A stretch of DNA of 64,000 bases from Caldifarciminota bacterium. Its GTDB lineage: Bacteria > Hydrothermota > Tepidihabitantia > Tepidihabitantales > Tepidihabitantaceae. Below, one piece after another: positions 1 to 7,458 of this stretch. The notes under the pieces are model-generated. The model was not told the DNA's origin and did no database searches. It saw nothing but the letters and a program-made list of their open reading frames with translations. The position numbers and the translations under genes were made by a program. The stretch's first letter is position 1. Each line of letters opens with the position of its first letter. The stretch is taken from positions 29,505-93,504 of the forward strand of contig JAOABP010000008.1 of assembly GCA_026418295.1 (NCBI GenBank), given 5' to 3'.

Positions 1-111
1 TTCAGCAACCGCCTGATACGCCGCCACCTTCTCTGCCAGTCCGATCTCCCTCAGCACTGCGGGCAGGCTTTCCGAAATACTCTTGAAACTGGTTCGGCGT
101 TTACCGCCCAT
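1..111 (-). CDS. DciA-like (DUF721) protein, N-terminal part only
   Basis: Only the first 37 codons lie in the window; the gene runs off the left edge. The visible residues include a stretch like SISESLPAVLREIGLAEKV, which resembles the N-terminus of DUF721 proteins. The DUF721 family includes DciA, the loader or recruiter of the replicative helicase DnaB in bacteria lacking DnaC. The ATG at 111 is chosen because a TTGAAA-16-AATTAT promoter ends six bases before it and there is no Shine-Dalgarno sequence, a pattern seen for many genes here. The match rests on a short segment, so the family call is moderate. Confidence 0.5.
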   Translation of the reverse strand, partial: MGGKRRTSFKSISESLPAVLREIGLAEKVAAYQAVAE

Positions 112-117
112 GACTTT

Positions 118-145
118 ATAATTACCAATTTCCAGCCCGTTTCAA
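118..145 (-). promoter_or_regulatory. Putative promoter of the DciA-like gene
   Basis: On the minus strand TTGAAA (140-145) is followed after 16 bp by AATTAT (118-123). The ATG at 111 is six bases further on, so the transcript would be leaderless. The -10 box is weak. Confidence 0.35.
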
Positions 146-153
146 GTCCGGCA

Positions 154-184
154 TAAAAAAAGGGCAGGGTAAAAACCCTGCCCT
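154..184 (-). terminator. Rho-independent terminator of the BNR-repeat gene
   Basis: A perfect 10-bp stem (161-170 with 175-184) closes an AAAA loop. On the minus strand it is followed by a run of seven T (154-160). It sits 18 bases after the stop codon of the gene at 202-1884. Confidence 0.9.
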
Positions 185-201
185 GAGTTGTCAATCCTTC
201 T

Positions 202-1884
202 TCAGTGCGTGACCACAATCGTGCCGGTTTCACTGCCGCCTTCTGCTTCAAACCGGAAGAGGTAAACACCGGCCGGCACCTGTGCGCAGTTCCAGACTGC
301 ACCCGTTGCACCCCGGAGCCGGCTCACCTCTCTGCCCGTAATGTCCCGGATTACCAGTTCGGCACTGCCGGAAACCGGCTTTGCCCAGCTCAGGTGTGCG
401 GATCTCTGCGCCGGATTCGGACTCACCCGCACTAAACTCCGGCTCAGACCGGTTCTCCCCTCAGCAATACCGGTGGTATTGTCCCAGGAGTCAAACCACA
501 GGTTCAGAGGCCCGACCCCGGCATAGAGGACGGTGGAATAGTTGTTGCTGCCCGAGGTTTTCCAGCCCGCTGCCGGTGCAAAGTTGCCGGTGTGCCGGTA
601 GTCATTCACCCTGATCGGCATCGTCCAGTTGGTATCACCCGAACACCAGGTGAACATCAGCGACTCTGAAGGCACAATCGCATAGGCAACGGTCGGGGCT
701 CCGCCGTTATGCAGGGTGGCAATGCTTGGCATCTGCTCATCATTGTCCGTATCCAGATGGCCGATCCCGGCATCGCCACCATAGGAGAAGACGGTATCAT
801 TCCCCATCGTGTAGTAATAGAAGATACCAAGTCCCTTGCCGTTAAACGGGTCCATATCCCGGACATGAACAAGCCAGAGTGTCTGACTGCCGCTCAGGGC
901 ACCGAGCACACCGTCAAACACCCGCACCGTCGGACCCCCCACCTGCCTTGACTGCTCCCAGCTTCCGCCCCGGTCGGTGCTGCGCTTGATCCGGAACGCC
1001 GCCGAGTCCACCGAGCTCATCCGCCGGTCAAGAAATGAAACATGAACCCGGTTGTTGTAGCCGACCGCCACATCCGGCTTGGGCGGAACCCGGGTGTCAA
1101 CCACAAATGTCCCCGGCGAGACCCAGTTCTTGCCGTAATCGGTAGAACGGAAAAGCCCGACATTGTATTGACCATTGCGATACTCATAGGTGACATAAAG
1201 ATAATAGGGGTTACCGTTGTCCCGGCAGGCGGCAAGGTTGACAACCGTATCGGCATCCGCCTTGACCGGAAAGATCGCTGACCCTGATGTCAATCCGAAC
1301 CGGGCACAGTAGATATCACCGTTGTTGGCGGAGGTGCGCAGAAACAGAAAGACAAAGCTGGAATCACCCTCTGCCACCACCAGTTCCGGTGATGACAGCA
1401 CATTGCCCGAATGGACAACCCCGTTCCAGTTGCTCCAGGTGCTGCCGTGATCAGTGGAACGGTAGATGCGCATCGTGTCGCCGTTGGGGGCCACAAACGC
1501 CGCAAAAAGGGTGCCGGTCGAGGTCTGGTCATAGGCGATCATCCGCTCACTGCCAGGCGAAGACGGCGACCGCAGACTGCCGCTGTAAACCTGAATGTCC
1601 TGACCCCAGAGCGGTCTCGGCTCTGCCGGATTGCCCTGATCACTCATTTCCAAAACCTGCGGCGGTTCACCCTGTGCCGGTGCTGCCGGAGTCTCAACCG
1701 TCCCGGGCGGGACATCCAGCTCATTCACCATTCGGGTCGGCATTGCCGATTCTGAAGACCTTGGATTGGAAAATGCCGGAATATCATCCGGACGGTCAGC
1801 ACCGGAACCATTGCGCTCCGGTGTTACTGCCAGGGCGATGCTCAGCATCAGCCCCAGAGTCAGTATTACTATTTTTTTAGCCAT
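202..1884 (-). CDS. Secreted BNR/Asp-box repeat protein with T9SS-type C-terminal domain
   Basis: The 560-residue protein begins with a signal peptide (about residues 1-20). A low-complexity Pro/Glu-rich linker follows, then a sialidase-like beta-propeller. Three Asp-box motifs of the S-x-D-x-G-x-x-W type are visible at about 143-150, 247-254 and 302-309. The last 75 residues (SPNP near the start, GREVSRL, PAGVYLFRF) form a typical Por/type IX secretion sorting domain. No sialidase arginine triad was identified, so enzymatic activity is not claimed; it could be a binding or surface protein. AAGGAG lies five bases before the ATG at 1884, and a near-perfect promoter lies upstream. It is a single-gene unit ending in a terminator. 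Confidence 0.8.
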   Translation of the reverse strand: MAKKIVILTLGLMLSIALAVTPERNGSGADRPDDIPAFSNPRSSESAMPTRMVNELDVPPGTVETPAAPAQGEPPQVLEMSDQGNPAEPRPLWGQDIQVYSGSLRSPSSPGSERMIAYDQTSTGTLFAAFVAPNGDTMRIYRSTDHGSTWSNWNGVVHSGNVLSSPELVVAEGDSSFVFLFLRTSANNGDIYCARFGLTSGSAIFPVKADADTVVNLAACRDNGNPYYLYVTYEYRNGQYNVGLFRSTDYGKNWVSPGTFVVDTRVPPKPDVAVGYNNRVHVSFLDRRMSSVDSAAFRIKRSTDRGGSWEQSRQVGGPTVRVFDGVLGALSGSQTLWLVHVRDMDPFNGKGLGIFYYYTMGNDTVFSYGGDAGIGHLDTDNDEQMPSIATLHNGGAPTVAYAIVPSESLMFTWCSGDTNWTMPIRVNDYRHTGNFAPAAGWKTSGSNNYSTVLYAGVGPLNLWFDSWDNTTGIAEGRTGLSRSLVRVSPNPAQRSAHLSWAKPVSGSAELVIRDITGREVSRLRGATGAVWNCAQVPAGVYLFRFEAEGGSETGTIVVTH

Positions 1885-1956
1885 TGCTACTCCTTGGTTA
1901 ATTTTACCCGGCGCAACATCTCAACCTCAAAGGTGAAAATCACGGCGGGCAGAATC

Positions 1957-1984
1957 ATTATAACACTTTCCCGCATTTTGTCAA
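1957..1984 (-). promoter_or_regulatory. Consensus sigma-70-type promoter of the BNR-repeat gene
   Basis: Read on the minus strand, TTGACA (1979-1984) and TATAAT (1957-1962) are separated by 16 bp. The expected leader is about 65 nt and contains a Shine-Dalgarno sequence. Confidence 0.75.
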
Positions 1985-2007
1985 TAATAAACCAGTTCCC
2001 CTATATA

Positions 2008-2134
2008 TTTAGAGTCCGAAGCCGGGCGGAATTTCACACCCGGTTTGATCTGCCAGATCAGTAACCCGCAGTTTTTCATGAGCTTGGGGAAAAAAATTAA
2101 TGCCTGATGCCGGCAGGAGAGGGGGCAGTTCCCG
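2008..2134 (+). repeat. Three-box intergenic element, copy A
   Basis: TTAGAGTC is followed after exactly 14 bases by ATTTCACACCC (2031-2041), and about 80 bases later by GGGGGCAGTTCCC (2121-2133). The same boxes in the same order occur at 33841-33976 (+) and 50311-50435 (-). The interior differs between copies. Copies A and B also share ATCTGC followed by AGTAAC in the middle. A small hairpin (TGATCT/AGATCA) lies at about 2046-2060. This copy fills most of the 371-bp gap between the divergent BNR and rpmA genes, where no ORF is credible. The function is unknown: structured RNA, regulatory element or decayed mobile repeat are all possible. Confidence 0.6.
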
Positions 2135-2178
2135 TGACGGTAAGGACATCACCATCCCCAAATTCTGAAACTGTATTA

Positions 2179-2206
2179 TTGACTTTTAACCGGCTTATCA
2201 TATAAT
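2179..2206 (+). promoter_or_regulatory. Promoter of the rpmA operon
   Basis: TTGACT (2179-2184) and TATAAT (2201-2206) are separated by 16 bp. This gives a leader of about 45 nt before rpmA, with AAAGGAG just upstream of the start. Confidence 0.75.
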
Positions 2207-2255
2207 TCAGTCTTAAAACATTTGCACAGACCGAACTGCAGTAAAAGGAGTTCAT

Positions 2256-2516
2256 ATGGCACATAAAAAAGGCGGTGGCACAGCCAAGAACGGCCGGAAC
2301 AGTCCGGGTCAGCGGCTGGGGATCAAGGCATTTGCCAGCGAACGGGTACGGACCGGTGCGATCATCGTTCGCCAGCGCGGAACGAAGTTTCTGCCGGGCA
2401 GAAATGTCGCCCGCGGTGGTGATGACAGCCTTTATGCCCTGACCGACGGGATTGTCCGGTTTGAGTGGGTGAACCGGAACAAACAGCGGGTATCGGTGCT
2501 TCCGCTGTCAAACTGA
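2256..2516 (+). CDS. rpmA: 50S ribosomal protein L27
   Basis: The protein has 86 residues, the normal length for bL27, with the characteristic N-terminus [20 protein letters not shown] that reaches toward the peptidyl-transferase centre. There is no N-terminal extension needing cleavage. A strong AAAGGAG site precedes the ATG. rpmA usually follows rplU (L21). Here rplU is absent and rpmA heads an operon with metabolic genes, while RNase G, another common neighbour, is 9 kb away. Confidence 0.97.
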   Translation: MAHKKGGGTAKNGRNSPGQRLGIKAFASERVRTGAIIVRQRGTKFLPGRNVARGGDDSLYALTDGIVRFEWVNRNKQRVSVLPLSN

Positions 2517-2517
2517 A

Positions 2518-3174
2518 ATGAAGATCAAGTGGCTCGGTCATGCGGCGTTTGCCCTGACCGCCGCTGACGGCACCAAGCTTATCACCGACCCCTATGTGCC
2601 CGGCGCCTATGACGGTGCGGTCAGTTATGACCGGATTACTGAGCGGGCTGATGCTGCCACGGTCAGCCATGACCACGCGGACCACAACGGCGCGGAACTC
2701 CTGCCCGGCAGACCGCCGGCGCTGAAGGGAACCGGACCGTTCACGGTCAAGTCGTTAAGGATCACCGGCGTGGAAACCTTCCACGATCCGTCCGGCGGTG
2801 CGGAGCGGGGGAAAAATACCATCTTCATCATTGAGATTGACAACCTGCGGATTGTCCACTGCGGTGACCTCGGGCATCTGCCTGATGAAGCAACAGTCAA
2901 GGCGCTGGGCAGGGTTGACATCCTGCTTGTGCCGGTGGGAGGACTGTTCACAATTGACGCCAAGGGAGCGGTCAAGCTGGTGGAGCGGGTGAAGCCCAGA
3001 CTGGTGATTCCGATGCATTACAAGACCCACAAGCTCGGCTTCCAGATCGCCGGGGTTGAGGAGTTTGCCCGGCTCGCCCCGCAGGTCCGGCGACTCGGCA
3101 GATCCGAGATTGAGATTACCGCAGAAAATCTGCCTCAGGAGACTGAAACCTGGATTCTGGAGCCGGCACTCTGA
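2518..3174 (+). CDS. Metallo-beta-lactamase-fold metal-dependent hydrolase
   Basis: The 218-residue protein shows the metal-binding signature H51-D-H53-A-D55-H56 and an early GHAAF segment typical of the UPF0173/YtkL-like MBL group. Further metal-ligand candidates are in HCGDLGH and in PMHYKTHK near the end. It is a cytosolic protein with no signal peptide. The substrate is unknown. The start ATG is one base after the rpmA stop, so it is probably translationally coupled to rpmA. Confidence 0.85.
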   Translation: MKIKWLGHAAFALTAADGTKLITDPYVPGAYDGAVSYDRITERADAATVSHDHADHNGAELLPGRPPALKGTGPFTVKSLRITGVETFHDPSGGAERGKNTIFIIEIDNLRIVHCGDLGHLPDEATVKALGRVDILLVPVGGLFTIDAKGAVKLVERVKPRLVIPMHYKTHKLGFQIAGVEEFARLAPQVRRLGRSEIEITAENLPQETETWILEPAL

Positions 3175-4016
3175 TGCGTCTCATCCCGTTTGATCAGATT
3201 CGCGACACGGTTGCCCGGCTGTGCATTGAGGCAAACTGCATCCTCGGTGAAGATGTGGTCCGGGCGCTGGCAAAGGGACGGGAGATTGAAGAGAGCCCGA
3301 CCGGCCGGGAGATCCTAAACCAGCTGCTGGAAAATCAGCAGATCGCCCGTGAGGAGATGATGCCCATCTGTCAGGACACCGGCTGGGCGGTCGTCTGGCT
3401 GGAACTTGGTTCGCAGGTAAAAATTGATGGCGGAGAGCTTTACGATGCGATCCAGGCCGGGGTCGCCAAGGGTTATACCGAAGGTTATCTGCGCAAGTCA
3501 ATTGTTGCCGACCCGCTCCGGCGCAAGAATACCGGTGATAACACCCCGGCAATCATCTACACTGAAATTGTCCCGGGTGACCGGCTGAAGATCACCGTCC
3601 AGCCCAAGGGCGGCGGCAGTGAAAACATGAGTGAAATCAAAATGCTCTCCGCCGCTGACGGGGTGGCGGGAATCAGGAAATTTGTTGTTGACCGGGTGTG
3701 GCGCTCGCAGGCAAACCCCTGCCCGCCGGTGATTGTCGGTGTCGGTCTGGGCGGCACATTTGAAAAATGCGCCCTCCTGGCAAAACGGGCGCTGCTGCGG
3801 GAAATCGGCTCAGTGCACCCGGACCCTTTCTATGCACAGCTGGAGCAGGAACTGCTGGAAGAAATCAACAAACTGGGCATCGGTCCCCAGGGGCTGGGCG
3901 GAAGGGTTACCGCACTGGCGGTATTCATTGAAGCCTTCCCCTGCCACATCGCCACCCTGCCCTGTGCGGTCAACATCAACTGCCATGCCGCCCGGCATAA
4001 AAGTGCGGTAATTTGA
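3174..4016 (+). CDS. Class I (Fe-S) fumarate hydratase, alpha subunit
   Basis: The 280-residue protein corresponds to the N-terminal half of class I fumarases (FumA type) and to tartrate dehydratase alpha. It contributes to reversible hydration of fumarate to L-malate using a [4Fe-4S] cluster. Family motifs are CQDTG (Cys66), KGGGSE, NPCPP (Cys183) and GGTFEKC (Cys199), then GPQGLGG. The two-subunit form is usual in anaerobes. The start overlaps the previous stop by one base. Tartrate dehydratase cannot be excluded from sequence alone, but the neighbouring fumarate-reductase-like pair favours fumarase. Confidence 0.92.
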   Translation: MRLIPFDQIRDTVARLCIEANCILGEDVVRALAKGREIEESPTGREILNQLLENQQIAREEMMPICQDTGWAVVWLELGSQVKIDGGELYDAIQAGVAKGYTEGYLRKSIVADPLRRKNTGDNTPAIIYTEIVPGDRLKITVQPKGGGSENMSEIKMLSAADGVAGIRKFVVDRVWRSQANPCPPVIVGVGLGGTFEKCALLAKRALLREIGSVHPDPFYAQLEQELLEEINKLGIGPQGLGGRVTALAVFIEAFPCHIATLPCAVNINCHAARHKSAVI

Positions 4017-4019
4017 ATC

Positions 4020-4580
4020 ATGAGTCAGATCAAGAATATTATCACTCCGCTCACCGACGAGGTGGTTAAAAACCTGCACGCCGGTGATGCGGTGACCATT
4101 ACCGGCAGCATCTATACCGCCCGCGACCTCGCCCACCAGCGGCTGGTGGCTGTGCTCCAGAATAACGAAACTCTGCCCTTTGATCTCCGCGGGGCGGTGA
4201 TCTACTATGTCGGACCCAGCCCGGCAAAACCGGGCAGACCGATCGGCTCCTGCGGACCGACCACCTCCTACCGGATGGATGCGTATACACCAGCTCTCCT
4301 TGCCGCCGGACTCAAGGGCATGATCGGCAAGGGCAACCGCTCGCCCGCGGTGATTGACGCCCTGAAAAAATACTGCGGAGTCTACTTTGCTGCGGTCGGT
4401 GGCGCCGCAGCACTGCTGGCACAGCGGGTGCGTTCAGCCCGGGTCATCGCCTATGAGGAGCTGGGACCGGAAGCCCTGCAGGAGCTGGTAGTGGAAAATC
4501 TGCCGGTGATCGTGGTCAACGACTGTTATGGAGCTGACCTTTATCAGGAGGGCGTGCGCCGCTACAAAAAGGAGGGGTGA
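4020..4580 (+). CDS. Class I fumarate hydratase, beta subunit
   Basis: The 186-residue protein matches the C-terminal domain of class I fumarases. It carries the substrate-binding stretch GPSPAKPGRPIGSCGPTTS and the later GMIGKG. It follows the alpha subunit after three bases, in the same operon. No clear Shine-Dalgarno sequence precedes the ATG, which suggests coupling to the upstream gene. Together the two genes supply one complete hydratase. Confidence 0.92.
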   Translation: MSQIKNIITPLTDEVVKNLHAGDAVTITGSIYTARDLAHQRLVAVLQNNETLPFDLRGAVIYYVGPSPAKPGRPIGSCGPTTSYRMDAYTPALLAAGLKGMIGKGNRSPAVIDALKKYCGVYFAAVGGAAALLAQRVRSARVIAYEELGPEALQELVVENLPVIVVNDCYGADLYQEGVRRYKKEG

Positions 4581-4583
4581 AAG

Positions 4584-5318
4584 ATGGCAAAACGGGCATT
4601 GAAAACGGGCAAAAAGAAACCGGTTGAGGCTCAGCCCGCAGGAGAATTTGTTACCATCTATGTGATGGGTGAAGCCTATCGGGTACCGAAGGAGCTGACG
4701 ATCATGAAGGCGATGGAGTATGCGGGCTACCGGTTCATCCGGGGCTGTGGCTGCCGGGGCGGATTCTGCGGTGCCTGTGGCACCGTTTACCGGACCCGCG
4801 ACTCCTATAAACTCAAGGTCGGACTCGCCTGCCAGACGGTGGTTGAGGACGGAATGTATCTCACTCAGATCCCCTTCTATCCCGCCAACAAGAAGGAGTA
4901 TGATATCAGCCAGCTCCAGCCCGATACTCAGGTACTGGTCCGGCATTATCCGGAGCTGATGCGCTGTATTGCCTGCAACTCCTGCACCAAGATCTGCCCG
5001 CAGGATATCGATGTCATGGGTTATATCCAGGCGGCAATCCGCGGTGACATCGCCCGCGTTGCCGACATGTCGTTTGACTGCATCATGTGCGGACTGTGCG
5101 CCAGCCGCTGTCCGGCGGAAATCGTCCATTACAATGTCGCCCTGCTGGCACGCCGGCTCTACGGTGCAAAAATCGCGCCCCGGGCAGCACACCTCGCCCG
5201 CCGGCTGGAGGAAATCCGGTCCGGAAAGTTTGAGCCCGGTCTCGATAAACTGGTGCAGATGAGCGAAACGGAACTTTCCCGCCTTTATTACCAGGAACGG
5301 GACATTGAACCGGAATAG
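4584..5318 (+). CDS. Fumarate reductase/succinate dehydrogenase-like iron-sulfur subunit
   Basis: The 244-residue protein has an N-terminal 2Fe-2S ferredoxin-like domain (Cys55, 57, 62, 65 and 83). Two [4Fe-4S] motifs follow: CIACNSCTKICP (Cys128/131/134/138) and CIMCGLCASRCP (Cys166/169/172/176). Ordinary SdhB/FrdB carries a [3Fe-4S] site in the last position. Here a full four-Cys motif predicts a second [4Fe-4S] cluster, as in TfrB/HdrC-like proteins. There is no transmembrane segment. It lies between fumarase and the flavoprotein and should pass electrons to the flavoprotein. Confidence 0.85.
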   Translation: MAKRALKTGKKKPVEAQPAGEFVTIYVMGEAYRVPKELTIMKAMEYAGYRFIRGCGCRGGFCGACGTVYRTRDSYKLKVGLACQTVVEDGMYLTQIPFYPANKKEYDISQLQPDTQVLVRHYPELMRCIACNSCTKICPQDIDVMGYIQAAIRGDIARVADMSFDCIMCGLCASRCPAEIVHYNVALLARRLYGAKIAPRAAHLARRLEEIRSGKFEPGLDKLVQMSETELSRLYYQERDIEPE

Positions 5319-5327
5319 GAGGCTTGA

Positions 5328-6959
5328 ATGTACCCACCGTCAATGCAGGAGTCAATCCGGAAACTGGAAGCGACCCGGCAGGAACGCATCCGGCAGGGCA
5401 AGATTCCCCTGCTTGATGCTGAGGCGAAAAAGGCACTGCTCAAATCCTTCCATCCTGACTACATTGAGACCAGCATGCGGCAACTGCAGGTCGGTCCGAA
5501 CAAAGGTGACCGGACCCCGCATGAACTCGCGGATGTGCTGGAAGCCTGGCCGCTCGTTGACCCGAAACGGTTTGATACTGAACACCCGAAATTCACGGTT
5601 GATGTGCTGGTGATCGGTGGCGGCGGTGCGGGTGTTGCCGCTGCCCTGACAGCTCAGGAAAACGGTGCCCGGGTACTGCTGACCACCAAGCTCCGGCTCG
5701 GCGATGCCAACACGATGATGGCGCAGGGCGGAATTCAGGCTGCGGACAAGGAAAACGACTCCCCGGAACGCCATTATCTGGATGTCCTCGGTGGCGGCCA
5801 TTTCAAGAACATCCCGGAACTGGCACGGGCGCTCGTCACCGATGCCCCCGGCATCATCGCCTGGCTTGAGGAGCTGGGGGTGATGTTTGACAAACAGCCC
5901 GATGGCACGATGATCACCATCCACGGCGGCGGCACCTCGAGAAAGAGGATGCATGCCTGCCGGGACTACACCGGCGCCGAGATCATGCGCACACTGCGGG
6001 ATGAACTCCGCAACCGCCGGATTGAGGTGCTGGAATTCTGCGCTGCACTTGAACTTTTAACCGACGACCAGGGTGCGTGCTGCGGTGCGGCGTTTGTCAA
6101 TCTGGATACGAATGAACTGTTTACCGTCCGGGCAAAAACGGTCATCCTTGCCACCGGCGGCTGCGGCCGGCTCCACATTCAGGGCTTCCCCTGCACCAAC
6201 CATTACGGCGCTACCGCTGACGGCCTGGTCCTCGCCTATCGGGCTGGTGCCCGGCTGGTATTCATTGACACCATCCAGTATCACCCGACCGGTGTCGCCT
6301 ATCCGGAGCAGATTGTCGGCCAGCTGATCACCGAAAAGGTGCGCGGGCTGGGTGCCCATCTGGTAAATGTCCACGGCAACCGGTTCATCTACGAGCTGGA
6401 AAGCCGGGACATCACCGCCTCGGCGATCATCCGCGAATGCACCGAACGGGGCAACGGCGTGGCGACACCAACGGGCAGGGTGGGCGTCTGGCTTGACACT
6501 CCCCTGATTGAAATCCTCAAGGGTGAAGGTGCGGTCAAGAAGAACCTGCCCGCGATGTATCACCAGTTTGCCCGGTTCGGTATCTATATGGACAAGGAGC
6601 CGATCCTCACCTATCCGACCCAGCACTACCAGAACGGCGGGATCCTGATCAACGATCAGGGCGAAACCGGGGTGAAAAACCTTTATGCTGCGGGTGAGGT
6701 TGCCGGTGGTATCCACGGCCGGAACCGGCTCATGGGCAACTCCCTGCTGGACATCCTGGTCTTCGGCCGAAGGGCGGGCAGGTCGGCAGCGGAAAAATCA
6801 AAAATTGTCACCCTTGACCAGCCCGCAGGATTTCATCACCTGCAGAAATTTCAGGCTGAACTTAAAACCGCCGGCATTCCGCGGGACCGCTGCGCCCCGA
6901 TTCTCTTCCCGGAATACCGCCGGCCTGAACTGCAGACGCCGTTTGCCTTTGCTGGCTGA
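5328..6959 (+). CDS. Fumarate reductase/succinate dehydrogenase-like flavoprotein subunit
   Basis: The 543-residue FAD protein has a Rossmann GGGGAG motif near residue 90, the active-site region HGGGTSRKR, YHPTGV, a following RGLGAHLVN, and the C-terminal FAD loop YQNGGI plus GRNRLMGNSLLD. These support fumarate reduction or succinate oxidation. An 85-residue extension (with GPNKGDRTPHELADVLEAW) precedes the FAD domain. No membrane-anchor gene follows, so the complex is predicted to be soluble or to dock on an unseen partner. The gene ends the rpmA-fumarase operon, just before a tRNA cluster on the other strand. Confidence 0.87.
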   Translation: MYPPSMQESIRKLEATRQERIRQGKIPLLDAEAKKALLKSFHPDYIETSMRQLQVGPNKGDRTPHELADVLEAWPLVDPKRFDTEHPKFTVDVLVIGGGGAGVAAALTAQENGARVLLTTKLRLGDANTMMAQGGIQAADKENDSPERHYLDVLGGGHFKNIPELARALVTDAPGIIAWLEELGVMFDKQPDGTMITIHGGGTSRKRMHACRDYTGAEIMRTLRDELRNRRIEVLEFCAALELLTDDQGACCGAAFVNLDTNELFTVRAKTVILATGGCGRLHIQGFPCTNHYGATADGLVLAYRAGARLVFIDTIQYHPTGVAYPEQIVGQLITEKVRGLGAHLVNVHGNRFIYELESRDITASAIIRECTERGNGVATPTGRVGVWLDTPLIEILKGEGAVKKNLPAMYHQFARFGIYMDKEPILTYPTQHYQNGGILINDQGETGVKNLYAAGEVAGGIHGRNRLMGNSLLDILVFGRRAGRSAAEKSKIVTLDQPAGFHHLQKFQAELKTAGIPRDRCAPILFPEYRRPELQTPFAFAG

Positions 6960-6979
6960 TCATCACCGGAAATAAAAAC

Positions 6980-7052
6980 TGGGCCGTGCAGGACTCGAAC
7001 CTGCGGCCACCGGGTTAAAAACCAGGTGCTCTGCCAACTGAGCTAACGGCCC
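6980..7052 (-). tRNA. tRNA-Lys (TTT)
   Basis: A 73-nt cloverleaf ends in discriminator A, with no encoded CCA. The anticodon loop TTTTTAA gives anticodon TTT. The acceptor GGGCCGT pairs fully. The anticodon stem (CCTGG with CCCGG) has a central U-C mismatch at 29-41, which is unusual. Confidence 0.93.
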
Positions 7053-7068
7053 GAACTTTACTATGCAG

Positions 7069-7154
7069 TGCCGGAGGCCGGAGTCGAACCGGCACGACCC
7101 TGACGGGTCAAGGGATTTTAAGTCCCTTGCGTCTGCCCATTCCGCCACCCCGGC
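7069..7154 (-). tRNA. tRNA-Leu (TAA)
   Basis: An 86-nt class II tRNA with a long variable arm. The anticodon loop CTTAAAA gives TAA, and the T arm contains GGTTCGACTCC. CCA is not encoded. Confidence 0.95.
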
Positions 7155-7168
7155 GCCCCAGTTTCAAG

Positions 7169-7240
7169 AGGCGGCACGGGGATTTGCACCCCGGAATTGC
7201 GGTTTTGCAGACCGCTGCCTTGCTGCTTGGCTATGCCGCC
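7169..7240 (-). tRNA. tRNA-Cys (GCA)
   Basis: A 72-nt cloverleaf with acceptor GGCGGCA and discriminator T (U73, the usual identity base of tRNA-Cys). The anticodon loop CTGCAAA gives GCA. Confidence 0.95.
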
Positions 7241-7256
7241 AGATTATGATGAAAAA

Positions 7257-7329
7257 AGCGGGAGACGGGATTTGAACCCGCGACCCCCACCTTGGCAAGG
7301 TGATGCTCTACCAGCTGAGCTACTCCCGC
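7257..7329 (-). tRNA. tRNA-Gly (GCC)
   Basis: A 73-nt cloverleaf with acceptor GCGGGAG and T arm GGGTTCAAATCCC. The anticodon loop TTGCCAA gives GCC. Confidence 0.95.
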
Positions 7330-7332
7330 ATC

Positions 7333-7405
7333 TGGCCCCAACCGGAGTCGAACCGGTGCCTTCACCTTGAAAGAGTGATGTCCTAAACCGCTAGACGATG
7401 GGGCC
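7333..7405 (-). tRNA. tRNA-Glu (TTC)
   Basis: A 73-nt cloverleaf with acceptor GGCCCCA and discriminator A. The anticodon loop CTTTCAA gives TTC. It is the first gene of the five-tRNA transcript. Confidence 0.95.
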
Positions 7406-7429
7406 GGTCCAGTCTCTACCGCCCTATTA

Positions 7430-7458
7430 AATATAACCATCAGACCTGGCTCCGTCAA
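7430..7458 (-). promoter_or_regulatory. Promoter of the tRNA cluster
   Basis: On the minus strand TTGACG (7453-7458) is followed after 17 bp by TATATT (7430-7435), about 25 bases before tRNA-Glu. The -35 box overlaps the end of the upstream isomerase gene. Confidence 0.5.
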
